Source: Monoraphidium neglectum
Lineage: Eukaryota; Chlorophyta; Chlorophyceae; Sphaeropleales; Selenastraceae
Assembly: GCF_000611645.1 (NCBI RefSeq)
Contig: NW_014013231.1
Coordinates: forward strand, 1-18,239
Reading direction: 5' to 3'
Length of the DNA: 18,239 nt
The notes beneath the pieces are model-generated. The model was not told the DNA's origin and made no database searches. It was given only the letters and a program-made list of their open reading frames with translations. This document shows, piece by piece, positions 1 through 10,150 of the stretch. Every line of letters begins with the position of its first letter. Within the stretch, counting starts at the first letter, position 1. The position numbers and the translations under genes are program-made.

Positions 1-3000
1 AGCACAGGCACAGGCGCGGGCAGCGGCAGGGGCCCGGCGGAGCCTGTGCTGCGAGGCGTTGACGCGAGAGTGGCAGGTCTGGGGGAGGGGGCCGGGCGCC
101 CCGCAAAGCCGGCGCCGCGGTTCAGCGGCGCCGCGGTGTAGGAGTCGCCCGCCAACGCCACGAAGCCGCTGGAGTTCGACTCGCTTTCCTGGAGAGGGTG
201 AGGCGGGGGCGGTGCAGGTGCGCGGATGTGGCGGCTGCGATGGCGTTGTTCGCCGCCACTGGGACGGCGCGGACGCGCAGCAGGGGAGGGTGGGGGGACG
301 ATGCCAGCCCGGCAAAGGGGCAGCCTCAGGGGCCGGTTCTGGTGCCGTTCAGAGGAGGGCGCCCAGGGTGCAGGGACCGCTCGCGTCGATTCTGTGTACA
401 CCGCGTGGCCAGGGCGGAAAGCAGGGGGGCCGCCGAGACTTGGCTCGCGCCTTTTGAGGAGAGCCACCGCAACCCACTCTGGACAGTAACACTGAGTGAC
501 TCACCAGCGGCTCTCCCACGTCCTTCACCCACGCCGCAAAGTGCAGCGCCTGCGGCGGGGCGCCGGCGGGGGCGCGCGCGCGCGTGTGCGCGGTTGGCAC
601 AGCAAAGGGGGTGCGGGTGCGGAGGGCCTCGGCGAACCCGATTGGCGCGGCATCGGACTGGTGCTGGTGCCGGTACCAGCCCCGCGCCTCACCCAACACC
701 ACTGGCAATGTGAGGCGCGCCCGCCGCCACCTGAGGCGTGCATGCTCGACCAGGTCCAAGGCAAACGCCACATGGACGTTTGCTGGGACCTGACCCAACT
801 ACCCTCAAACTTGAGAACATCGGGCCGTGAGCCCAAGCGACCCCGCCCCCACGCCTCACCACCGACCTGCACAATGTTGGCGTGCCTGCAGCTGAGCATG
901 AGCCTCTTGGCCTGAATGCGGCCCGGCAGCTGCGACGCATCGTGCAGCATCACCTGGGGCGAGCCACGCGGCGATGATGCGCGGCGGGTGCACTCAAAAT
1001 GACAGGGGCATTTTGATCGATGCACCGCGGCGGATGACAAAGTGGCGCTCACAAACAACACATGATGGTGAATCTCAATGGCCGCACGCAAGGGGGCCGC
1101 TGCAGCGAGGAGCAAGGCAGCATGCCCTGCTGTCGACCGCGCACAAACCCCCCGCCGCGCCGCGCCGCGCCCACCTTCACTGCAACATCCTGGCCTTGCC
1201 ACCGGCCCTTGTACACTCGTCCGAACGACCCCGCCCCCAGCAGCACGCCTGTTCAAGAGAGCAGGCGCGCCCGGTGATGGGATCAAGGAGTGGCGCGACG
1301 CAGGCAGGGGACGGAGGCAACAGGGAACCGAGCAATCATGGCGATGTGCACGCCACAATCTTATACGTGATACCGCCCCGGCAGCCGCGCAGGCGCGGTA
1401 CAGTACTGGGTGGATGCGGAGTGGGGCAGCGTGGAAAGCTGCGCCCTGTTGAGACGGCACCCTGCGTCCTTCCCCAATGCAGGTCCACCAACGCGCTGAT
1501 GTGCGCCATGGTCCATTGCACTCTGCACTCTTAACCCTCCACCCTGGCCTTGCAGCGTCAGAGAGCTTGTTTTCAAACACGTTTCTGGGAGCGGAGCAAC
1601 AAATGTGCTCACCCAGGTCTATGTGACTAAGCAGTGGGTCCCGGGGGTCGCCCTCGAGCCAGGGCGCCGTGTGGCAAGCAACCATGCGCCAGCCCAGGCC
1701 AGGGCCGCCGGCGCCAGAGTTGGAAAGCCTGGGGGGGGGGGGGGGCGCGGGACGCGGCAAACCAAGAGAGTCGGTGGGATATGCTCGCCACCAGTTTCAA
1801 GTTGGCAAGTGTCGGGAGCTTGCATCAGTGCTTGAGGCGAAGCGTGTAACCGGGGGGGGGATATGCGCATTCTGACGATGCTGGAACGAGCGCGGACACA
1901 ACAGCTGCCTGCGCGCCGCGCGGGGAGGGAGGGCCGGGGCACTCACAGCGCCCACGCCGGCCGCAGCTCCGGCTCCCGGGGGCCGGGTTGGCCGCGCGAC
2001 GCGGCGGCCTCTGCGGCTGCGCGCCGGCGGCGGCGCAGGCCCAGTAGAAGGACAGCGGCCAGCGCTATCAACACAACACCCAGGGCTGCAGGCAAAGGAG
2101 GGGGTTACGAGGGATGGATTGGACGACCGGGCGGCTTTAGAAGGAGGGTTTCTGCCAAGAAATCGGGCTTTGGATGCGACCATGGAATGGGAGGGTGTGG
2201 GGCGGAACGAGGCAGCCGCAGCGGTCGGCGGGACCAGCTCGGCCGGCGTACAAGCGCAAGCTCTGAGCAGGCGCGCCAGAAGCCGCACCAGGCCTCGCCC
2301 CCTCGGCCCACTGCGCCACCGCCCCGCGCGCCTCCCCTGGGCCCGAGAGCCCCGCCCGCCGCGCGGCGCCCGGCCTGCCAGCCCCCCCCTCCCACCTGCC
2401 CCCAGGCCTGCTCCAAGCGCGACAGACTGCCACTGCCTCTGCGGCGGCGCGCCCCAGACCCCCGACGCGTCCTGTTCGGACTGGTACTCCCGGACTGCAC
2501 AGCAAGAGGGGGTGCAACGAGGCGCGACGCGTGTGATCGCACGACGAGCTTCCGATGAGCGTCTCTGGGGCGGATCCTGCTCTCGCGGCCTCTCGCAGCC
2601 GCGCCCGCGTGGCGGCTAGCAACCCGCAGCGCCTAGGCGGGACAGGCATCCGCGGAGCGGCATCAAACAGATTGGGCGGGCCGGTGCAGAGCCCAGCATT
2701 CAGGTGCCCAGCATTCAGGCGGCCAGCGTGTTGGGCTGTATGCAAGGCTGTGCGTGTGCAGTGCTGGGGCGGCGTGGGGGCGTCGGCACTCACAGGCTTG
2801 GTCGTAGCAGGGCCCCGGCCCCAGGCTGTCCAGGCAGTCGCGGCTGACCTCTTTAAGGCAGTACCGCGTCAGGTTGTTGATCTCCCACCTGCGTGTGCGC
2901 ATGTGTGTGCGTGTGTGCAGGGGCATGCGCGATGTGTGTGCGCGCACGAATGTGTGCACGTGTGTTCGTGTGTGTGCGTGCATGTGTGTGTATGTGTGTA

Positions 3001-5087
3001 TGTGTGTGTTGCTGTTTTACAAGATTGTCCGAAAACAGCATGCAGCTTACAGTATGACCCGGCAACCACCTCGCATGAAAGACGACCCACAACTTGCAAA
3101 CAGCCACCAAGCATCGCAGCGCCCTCCCATCCCCCCAACCCCCAACCCCGCCTGCACTCACATGTAAGCTCCAGTGACGCCGGACCCCGGCCCGCCGCCG
3201 TCCATACCCCCGAGCTCCCCCTGCGACCGCGGCTCTATCAAGATATGCGCCGCCGGGACCCTCAGCACGCCGTCGAAGCACTCCCCGTTGAGGCACTGGC
3301 GGCCGGGCACAAATTGGAAGCCCCCGGGCCCCGTGTCCGCCTCCACCTGCGCGGCCAACGTCCTGTTCGGCGCCGACGCCGCGGTCCGCACTGGGGACGC
3401 GTCCACGTCTGCCTGCGGCACGTCCGCCGGCAGGCAGACCGGGCGCCGCCAGGCCACGTCGTCGAAGCGGAGAATGGATGTGGGGCCCTCGCCCCTCAAA
3501 AACTCGGCGCCCGCGCCGGGGCCGTAGCTGAGAGGGAAGAGGGCGGAGGGAAGAGAGAGGGGGGGTGGGGCGTGTGACCCGACAAGAGGGATTCAGGGGG
3601 ACGCGGCCGCTGGAGGCGGTCTTGCTGCTGCGGGTGGCAAAGGAAAGGGGCGTCCCTAAACAGCAGACGCAGGTGTGGCCGCCGCCCGCAACTCAGGGGC
3701 ACCAGCCGCAGGAGCAACGATGCAGAGCCGCGCAGCCGCCGCCGCCGCTGCCGCTGGCGGCGCTGCTGCCGCTCGCGTCGCGGCCTGGCCCTCCTCCAGG
3801 GCCGCGCCTGCAGCCCCGCCCAGTACCGGCCCCGCGCCCCACTGCCGCACACCACCTGGCCCCGCGAAGCCGCAGTAGATGCTCGCATGCACGGGCAGCT
3901 TGGCCGTGCATGGGCGGGCAGGCGCAAATGAGCGCCTGCACACATCGTAAAGTCACGTTTGCGCCCACAAACACCCCACCAGTCGTACACTTGCGTCCCC
4001 CTCCTCAATGCACACACGCACACGCACACATGCACACACACGCACGCGCGCGCGCGCACGCGCACACCCAAAAGCGGCCGCCCCACCCCCGTACCCACCG
4101 TATCAACGTGACCACCAGATGTTTGAACGTCAACACGCGCCCCGCGCGCAGCAGCAGCACCCCGTCCAACAGCGAAAAATCGATCTGGGGCAGCGGCGGC
4201 GGCGCCGAGCAGCCGCCGGGGCAGTAGTCGCCGCGCACGGTGACGTTTCTGGGGGTTTGGGTGGGCGGATCAGGGGTGGGCGCGATGGGTAGGTCAGCAG
4301 GCCGAGCGTCGAGAGCGCCGCGCCGCGCCATGCCCCAGGAGTGGGTGCCCACGACACGGCCCTCAGTTTTGCATATCCCAAGGTGTAGATGAGATGTGCA
4401 TGGCCAGCAAGCACCCTTGCGTTCAGCCATGCGGCTGCATGGGGCTCAGAACGGGCGCGTGTAACCCGGCCAGATCACCTGTCCACAATGACCGGCCCCT
4501 TTGACCGGCCGATCCCATAACCCATGAACATGGCGGAGGTTAGGGTGTAGCGGCTGGTTGTGAGCAACACCTGGATTGGGTTGGAGTGGGCACATGGGGG
4601 TCCGTGGGGAGGGGCCCGTACGAAGGCCAGCGGCGGGGCGGGGTCGCGGGGGAGCCGTGAGCGCGCCGCCGCCAGAATCGGGCGAACAGCATGCAGAGCG
4701 GGCCGCATGGGCGGAACGGACGTCGCACGTGCGCAGGCGCCGCCCCTACCGCGAGAGTGCCGCACAGATGGCTTGCCGCAGATCTGAGGGCTTTCGCACC
4801 TGAGTCACGGAAGCGTCTATCAAAGCGGCTGCAAGGTCTGCGGACGCATTTTCGCCTCCCGCCTCGACAGTCCCTGCAGGAAACGGCGGCCCCTGCACTG
4901 GCGCTGGCGCCGACGCGGCCTGCGCGGCTGCTGCTAATGATCGGCTGATTTTGGGGCTGCCGGATCGCAAGTCCGGGGCGGCGCGGCCGCTGCAGGGGGG
5001 CGGGCAGCACGCCGCCCCCAGCAGCGAGAGCAACACCGCCACCGGTGCTGCCGCATGGCCGGCTTGACGACGCCCTCCGCGTCCCAT
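1..5087 (-). CDS. Receptor-like protein kinase, N-terminal part (signal peptide, ectodomain, one TM segment, start of kinase domain); 3' part outside the window
   Basis: Probable cell-surface Ser/Thr (TKL-type) kinase; ligand and substrate unknown. Exons on the minus strand: 5087-4800, 4570-4479, 4248-4099, 3527-3162, 2888-2794, 2085-1947, 1728-1613, 1248-1175, 953-867, 549-505, 188-<1. All junctions are GT-AG and phases agree, giving 546 codons in the window. Residues 1-27 resemble a signal peptide (MGRGGRRQAGHAAAPVAVLL then LLGAACC). The ectodomain (to about 330) reads like green-algal beta-helix-type ectodomains (VIVDRNVTVRG, VLLLRAGRVLTF), with Asn-X-Thr/Ser sites and a Cys-rich end (GRQCLNGECFDG, CLKEVSRDCLD, GPCYDQ). 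One TM helix (LGVVLIALAAVLLLG, about 332-346) is followed by RRRRR. The kinase begins at about 415 with GAGSFGRVYKGRW (420-432) and VAVK (Lys440), then CRHANIVQ. The last exons are a low-complexity insert of a kind common in algal kinases. HRD and DFG lie off the edge. The ectodomain family is inference; signal, TM and glycine loop are visible. Confidence 0.8.
1731..1745 (-). repeat. C15/G15 homopolymer forming a polypyrimidine tract
   Basis: Fifteen G on the plus strand, read as C15 on the sense strand of the receptor kinase, directly before the AG acceptor of the exon 1728-1613. It probably serves as the polypyrimidine tract of that acceptor. Such runs often vary in length and are prone to sequencing error. 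Confidence 0.75.
2691..2720. repeat. Tandem duplication, 15 nt x 2
   Basis: Two adjacent copies of gcccagcattcagg plus one variable base (2691-2705 and 2706-2720). It lies inside the roughly 700-nt intron (2793-2086) of the receptor kinase that separates the Cys-rich ectodomain exon from the TM exon. Apparently simple replication slippage. Confidence 0.8.
2891..3010. repeat. Imperfect (TG)n-rich tract in a receptor-kinase intron
   Basis: About 120 nt of alternating purine-pyrimidine sequence dominated by GT, with CG and CA interruptions, on the plus strand. On the sense strand of the minus-strand gene it reads as (CA)n. It fills the end of the intron 3161-2889, just before the acceptor of exon 2888-2794, and can adopt Z-DNA. 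Confidence 0.85.
4010..4069. repeat. (CA)n/(CG)n tract in a receptor-kinase intron
   Basis: Alternating CA and CG dinucleotides on the plus strand; (GT)n on the sense strand of the minus-strand gene. It lies near the donor end of the intron 4098-3528, directly upstream of the 366-nt ectodomain exon. It is complementary in sense to the tract at 2891-3010 on the other side of that exon. Confidence 0.85.
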
Positions 5088-6162
5088 GGGCGTCTTGCGC
5101 TGCCGTATAAATCTGACCTCTACGTATAATTATTTAATGCGTGAAAAAAAGCGATCCGAGAAGCCCGCGTGGACGTCGGACTGTTCCGAACTTTTTGCGC
5201 AGTCCGGATCGTGCAGAAAACCCACAAAGGAGCACCACGATGGTTTGGAAAACCCCACAAGCCTCGCCTGACGTGCGTGTCCTTGTGCAGTTCCTGGCCG
5301 GCGCACCCCCCGCGGCTGCCCGCTGTGCGTGCCATGATGATTCACCCTGGACACTCTTTTTGGGGCAACTGCATGTGGCCCTCGACAACTATCCCCGCGG
5401 ACACATGGATCATGACTCGTCTCGCCTAGACACAGAATCTTGGCTTGTCCGAGGCGCGCATGGAGTCCCATGCTGAAGGATCTGGCTCGTTACTCCGCAT
5501 GGCAGGCGCGCTCGTAAGCCCAGCGCCGCCACCACATCAGGGGCGGACAAACACTGCGATGTTGCACAGCAGGTCAGGCGCTGCAGCATGCGCAGGATTT
5601 ACACAGGCTCAGCAAAGTATGGCTGCAAGTAGCTTATCCCAATCGTGGGTTAGGGAAGGAAACGCAGCACCAGCACCTGCTCCGGCACAAGGGCAGGCTG
5701 CTTCTTGGCAAAGCAACCCTGCTTCGCGGCACAGGCGGCGCGCAATGTGTAGAATGATGCGCTCGCACTCGGGTGTTCCCAGCCACCGCCGCCAAGAAGC
5801 CGGGCCTAGGCGCCCGAGGGGCCCAGGCACCTGGCCAGTCGGCGTCGGCGTCGCCGGCGGCGCGGCGTGGCATTGCAGCCAGCGCTGGTAGCCGGGCCGC
5901 GCGCCGCAGCGGCAATGAGAATTGATTCCGGATAGAACATTGAGGCAGGGGGTGATTAAAACGCGTGCTGCACCAACAACAACAGCCAGCGGAGCGCGCA
6001 TGGCTGCACACCAACAAGATTTATCGTTTGACCACGGACGCACACGCAAACTCCAACGCCCTTAGATGCCACAAATGCTGCCGCCACGCTTCCGATGCAG
6101 CAGCACACCCCGCTTCGCCGGCGCCCCTGGCCAGGGGCCCAGATCAGCTCCAGGGGCCCCGA
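5088..6162. other. Intergenic region between two minus-strand genes (transporter 3' UTR, receptor-kinase promoter)
   Basis: No ORF here shows family resemblance or coding-like composition. The left end (about 5103-5150) is strikingly AT-rich for this window, with TATA- and TTTAAT-like words and an A7 run. It sits 15-60 nt upstream of the receptor-kinase ATG and is probably its core promoter or 5' leader. A weak stem (cggactg 5177-5183 with cagtccg 5200-5206) lies just beyond. The right part is presumably the 3' UTR of the transporter. Confidence 0.55.
5599..5603 (-). terminator. Possible TGTAA polyadenylation signal of the transporter
   Basis: TGTAA on the minus strand is the usual chlorophyte poly(A) signal. 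This is the only sense-strand copy I found between the transporter stop (6163) and the next gene (5087). It would give a 3' UTR of about 560 nt, which is within the usual range for green algae. A 5-mer alone is weak evidence. Confidence 0.35.
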
Positions 6163-6170
6163 TCAGCTCC
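6133..6170. repeat. Tandem duplication, 19 nt x 2, spanning the transporter stop codon
   Basis: aggggccc(a/c)gatcagctcc occurs at 6133-6151 and again at 6152-6170 with one mismatch. The TGA stop of the transporter (6165-6163, minus strand) lies in the right-hand copy; the left-hand copy is the first 3' UTR sequence. Confidence 0.8.
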
Positions 6171-9100
6171 AGGGCTGGCGCTCGCTGCTTGCAAAGATGC
6201 TGTAAAACACGGCGCCGAACAGCTGGCAGGCGGCGGTGGGGAAAAAAAGGGCGAGGGCCCAGCTGCCGGTGGCGTCGAGGAGGTAACCCGCGCTGGTGAC
6301 GCCCAGGACGCCGGGCAGCGCGCCCGCGGTGTTGGTGATGCCCAGCAGGGCGCTCGCGTACTTTGGGGACAGGTCCTGGTGTGGCGAGCGGGGCGCATGG
6401 TGGGGGGAGGGGTCGCGCTCGGTTGTGGGGTGCCTGAGGTTGCGAGTCGGGGGAAGGCCGCGCACACAACCAACAGCGGCGCCCAACGAAATCTTCCAGG
6501 CTTTGATCGGCCAAGGGCCTGACCCGTACCCCCATCCCAAAATGAGTCGCATCGGGCCGCTGAGATCCGCAGATCCTCAGATCTGCTCCACTCTGACACT
6601 GGCCTGCGCAGCGGCATGCTACCTGTACCTGGCCCCCGCCGGACCCCGAGCACCACAGGTGGCCCCACCTGGTGGTTGCAGTAGAGCCCCGCGCGGCTCC
6701 ACGCGCCCAGCGCAAAGCCCAGCGACAGCAGCCCCACCAGCAGCGCCGTCTGCGCGCTGCCGACCGCCAGGGGCGCCGCCGGCGTCAGCGCCGCGCAGGC
6801 GACCATGCACACGGCCGGGCCCACAAACGCCAGGCCCTGGGCGAGCTTGCGCACCGACGTCAGGTCCCAGCCGCGCTTGATGAGGCCGTCGGCCACCGGC
6901 CCCACCACAGGCGTCATCGCGACCATGGCGACGTACCTGATGACGGCGGCAGGCGTGGGGAGGCAGGCAGGCGGCGGTCGGCGCCGGGCCGGGCGAGAGA
7001 GCGCGGGAGCGAGCGGGTGGTGGATGGCTGGCTGTGATGGTGCCGCGCTCCGCGGCCAAACGGTGGGCTCGCCGAAGTTCAAGGGGCGCGCGCCGGCACA
7101 ACTCTGCAGTGCTCCGTCTCTCCCGCGCTGCCACGGCGCGTGCGCCATGGTCAAGGCTGCTGCACGGTTGCGCAACTGTCAGCGCCTCCTCATCCACCTC
7201 AGCGCACACGCCAGGCACCCTCCTTCGCGAGCATTACGGGGAGGGCTCACGGGATGAGAGTCAGGAAGGAGGACTCCTGCACGTTCAGCCCCAGGGCCAG
7301 CTCAAAATATGAGGGCAGCCACGCCAGGAGGGTGTAGTAGCTGCGGTCAAGGGACGAGAGCAGGCATGACAGCCGTGAGCTGGCAGCCGAGCGTGCAAGA
7401 AGACAGGCCAAGGCCATTGCCCGATGGCTGCAGGTACGGCTGGTGCCGCCCGTCCCAGCTGCGAGATTGCAGCAGTACCCATATGGTGCCGCTGACATGC
7501 CGCAAGGATGCGCTCCTTATACAGCGGTCCCATTGAGCACTTGGTGCCCACCCCCAGTTGAAGCAGAAGTGCGCCACCGTGACAGCCCAGACCGGCGCTG
7601 ACGTCATGAACGCGCCCCATGGGACAGCCTCCGGACCCGCCTTCTTTTCCCGCTGCTCTGTTTCCCGCCGCTGCGCTTCCTGCTGCTGCCGCTGCAATTT
7701 CTGCTGCTGCTGCTGCTGCTGGCTGATGCCTGGCTGCTGCTGACTGCTGCTTCTGGTCTCAGCTTGCCGACTGTACGGACTCGAGCGAAGGTTCTGGGCA
7801 GGGGCCGTTGCGGTGCGTAAAGAGCGAGGGTCAAGGTAGCCGCGGGCATGTATTGAGACATGAAGCACACAACTGCGTAAGGGCCAGCCGCGGCACACCC
7901 TGACATGGCAGGCCGGGCACCATGTCGCAGCCGCGCCCACTTCCGCTGCAGCAGCAACCCAGGTCACGAAACGCCATCTCGAAGCCCGCCCGTGCGCCCG
8001 CGCAGGAAGGCTCACTGTTGTCGCTTTTCTGGCGCCCGCGTATCAGCTGCCGGGTGCCTTCCACTTCAGCGCTGCAACACATGCCCTCTGACCTGTCTCC
8101 ATATATGATATGCAGCCTGGGTCAAACAACCGCTCACCTCATCCAAAAACTCGTCCACGCTGTCCGCCACGTTCCTGGCGTCCATGATCGCCTCCGCTGC
8201 GCCCGCGCTGCTGCCCGCATCCGCGCCAACCGGCGCCCGCGGCACGCGCACGCGACCGTTGGGCCGCGTCGCCAGCTGCTCGAGCTGCGGCGGGAGAAGA
8301 TGAGCGGCCGCGGTCGGCGCGGGCGCTCAGAGACGCCTGCCGGCCACCAATGCCCGCCGCCACCCACTGACCGCGCCCCCGCCGCGCTGCTGGTGTGCGT
8401 TCACACAGGGAGCGGCTCCGGGCGCGCACTTCCCGCCTCCGAGCAGCCCGCCGCTCCCTTGCCCTGGCCCAGCGCGGTTGCGCGCGTACGGCCCTCTGGC
8501 CCCAGCGCCCACCTTGACAGCCGGGTCCTCCAGCTCTGGCTGGAACATAGGCCAGAACAGGCACCAGACGCCGCCCAGCACGGCAAACAGGTAGAACACG
8601 CTCGGCCACCCGTACAACCGGATCAGGGGCCCCGACAGCAGCAGCCCGACCGCGCTGCCGACGTCCAGGCCGCCCCAGACAGTGGTCACGGCGCGCGACC
8701 GCTCGGTCGAGGGGACCTGCCTGGCCAGCACGCTGGTGGCCGCGCTGGGCGCGAAGCCCTCGCCCAGGCCGACCAGCACTCGCGACGCGCAGAGCGCCCA
8801 CAGGCCCAGGTGGGCCGCGGGCGGCGCGATGAGCGTGCCAAAGGACCACAGCGCGACGCCCGCCATGAGCACCTTGGCGCCGCCGATCCTGAGGGGGTGT
8901 GCGGCAGCGGCGCCGGCACGGGTGTTTTGCACGGGCTTTGGGCGCTGCGGCTCCGCCAGAGAAGCGATGCCTCTTTATTTGGCAAACCCATGCTGGCTGG
9001 ACGGGAAGCTGCTGCCCCTCTCCTACACCAGCTGCACCGCCTGGCGCGACATGTCGAGCAGAGCCCCGCGCCCCCGCCTGCCGCGCGCCCCGGCACCTGG

Positions 9101-10150
9101 TTGATATCCAGCCCGCAGGGACCTGAGTCAGCGAGTAGCCCCAGAAGAAGCTGCTCGACACCAGCCCGCGGTCCGTGGCGCTCCACCCGAGGTCGCGGGC
9201 CATGGGAATCACTGCGACTGACATGTTGACCTGCGGGCGCCGCCATGGGGATCTTTAGGGGTTCGGGAGCGGCGTGGCGCAGGAGCACGGGTTGCGCAGG
9301 GCACAAGGGCGTATACAGGCTGCGGGAAGCATTCCCGCGAACAACGCTGGGGCGAAAGCAGTGTGCAAGGTGTGGAGGGCGAACACACGCACGCGCGTGC
9401 GGTCCGTCGATCGGATGGCGGCAGTGGCATGCGTCGCATCTCTACAGCATGGCTCACCTTGTCCTGAAGGGGTTCATCCAGGTTGTAAGGGGAGTTGGGG
9501 ATGCGGGAAAGCGCGGTAAGCAAGAACGCAGTGGGTGATGCCCCTGGGAGTAACCTGGTAGGGCTTCCATCTTTCCACAGACTGCACATGCCTGCATCCC
9601 CCAAAACATTGTGTCATGAAGCAGCCTGAGATGCATGCTGTTACTGTGCCATGCCTGCATGCAGCTCAAAAGAAGTGAGCCTGCAGCGACGGTGAGGGTT
9701 GCCAGCGCCAGCAGAGCTGGTGCGCTGCTCAGCACCAGCACAGCTGGTGCAACGCTGGTCACGGCACGTTTTGCGACGGCTCACCATGTTGCACAGCACG
9801 AAGGCAACTGCCATCATTGTGACGAGTCTCCAGCGATGAGGGATGCCCTGCTTGGGCTGCTCGGCCGGGACCTGGGCGTTGCTCCCGACAGCCCCCACTG
9901 CGCTGAGAGCCCCATTGCTGTCCACGCTATAGCTGTGAAGCTGATCCTGTGACCCCTCTTCCGTCACATGCGTTGCTGCAGCGTCGTTGTCGGCAGGCAG
10001 AGCTCGCGACTCCCAGATCGCCTCCCCAGGCTGCTGCTGCCGACGCAGGCCCACGGAAGTAGAAAGGCGCTGATTAACGGGCCTGAAAAAGACTAGCCCG
10101 CCAGGTCTGGCCCCCGCAGCGCCGAATGCCGGGGCCCTTGCCCCGAGCAT
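6163..10150 (-). CDS. PHT4: PHT4/ANTR-type anion (phosphate) transporter, probably chloroplast-targeted; major facilitator superfamily, SLC17-like
   Basis: Membrane transporter of the plant PHT4/ANTR family. Members move inorganic phosphate, or in some cases ascorbate or other anions, mostly in plastid membranes; the substrate here cannot be told. Exons on the minus strand: 10150-9785, 9463-9458 (6-nt microexon), 9230-9097, 8888-8513, 8284-8138, 7793-7552, 7340-7251, 6936-6669, 6375-6163; 613 aa, in phase throughout. The first about 60 residues are Arg/Ser/Ala-rich and transit-peptide-like, with an in-frame TAA just upstream of the ATG. Family motifs: AFVLCNM then VNMSVAVIPMARDLGW, SSFFWGYSLTQ, RVLVGLGEGFAPSA, VAHFCFNWG, LLAWLPSYFELALGL, LLGITNTAGALPGVLG. 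The TM6-TM7 loop is unusually long (about 295-400) and Gln-rich. Transcribed divergently from the UPF0193 gene. High confidence in family; transit peptide and substrate are inferred. Confidence 0.9.
7701..7721 (-). repeat. (CAG)7 coding repeat in the transporter central loop
   Basis: Seven CTG units on the plus strand, read as CAG on the sense strand and encoding seven Gln in exon 7793-7552. It is embedded in a longer Gln/Arg/Glu-rich stretch between TM6 and TM7 of the transporter. Confidence 0.85.
9458..9463 (-). other. Predicted 6-nt microexon (codons GAC AAG, Asp-Lys) of the transporter
   Basis: Exon 1 ends phase 0 after CNM at 9785, and the next obvious exon starts phase 0 at 9230 with VNMSVAVIPM. 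PHT4/ANTR proteins carry two residues, Asp plus a basic residue, between these blocks. The only well-formed candidate I found in the 554-nt gap is cttcag|GACAAG|gtgagc, with strong splice sites on both sides. It keeps the frame and restores the motif as M-D-K-V-N-M. Without it the two residues would be missing. Confidence 0.65.
9732..9750. repeat. Perfect 8-bp inverted repeat with 3-nt loop
   Basis: gcaccagc-aca-gctggtgc in the first intron (9784-9464) of the transporter, about 35-50 nt past the donor of exon 1. It could form a compact hairpin in the pre-mRNA. Function unknown. Confidence 0.6.

Noticed and set aside
525..1760. 411-codon open frame on the minus strand
   Set aside because: It is a concatenation of true receptor-kinase exon pieces (1728-1613, 953-867) with introns that happen to be open. 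The glycine-loop exon is in another frame, so the long frame is not the protein.
3656..3943. Ala-rich minus-strand frame (IYCGFAGPGG...) inside the receptor-kinase intron 4098-3528, considered as an extra exon
   Set aside because: Direct splicing of 4099 to 3527 already joins in phase (phase 2) and gives a continuous strand-like sequence; no good acceptor/donor pair in matching phase was found around the frame.
5609..6049. 146-codon minus-strand frame after the transporter stop
   Set aside because: No family resemblance; position and the downstream TGTAA fit a 3' UTR.
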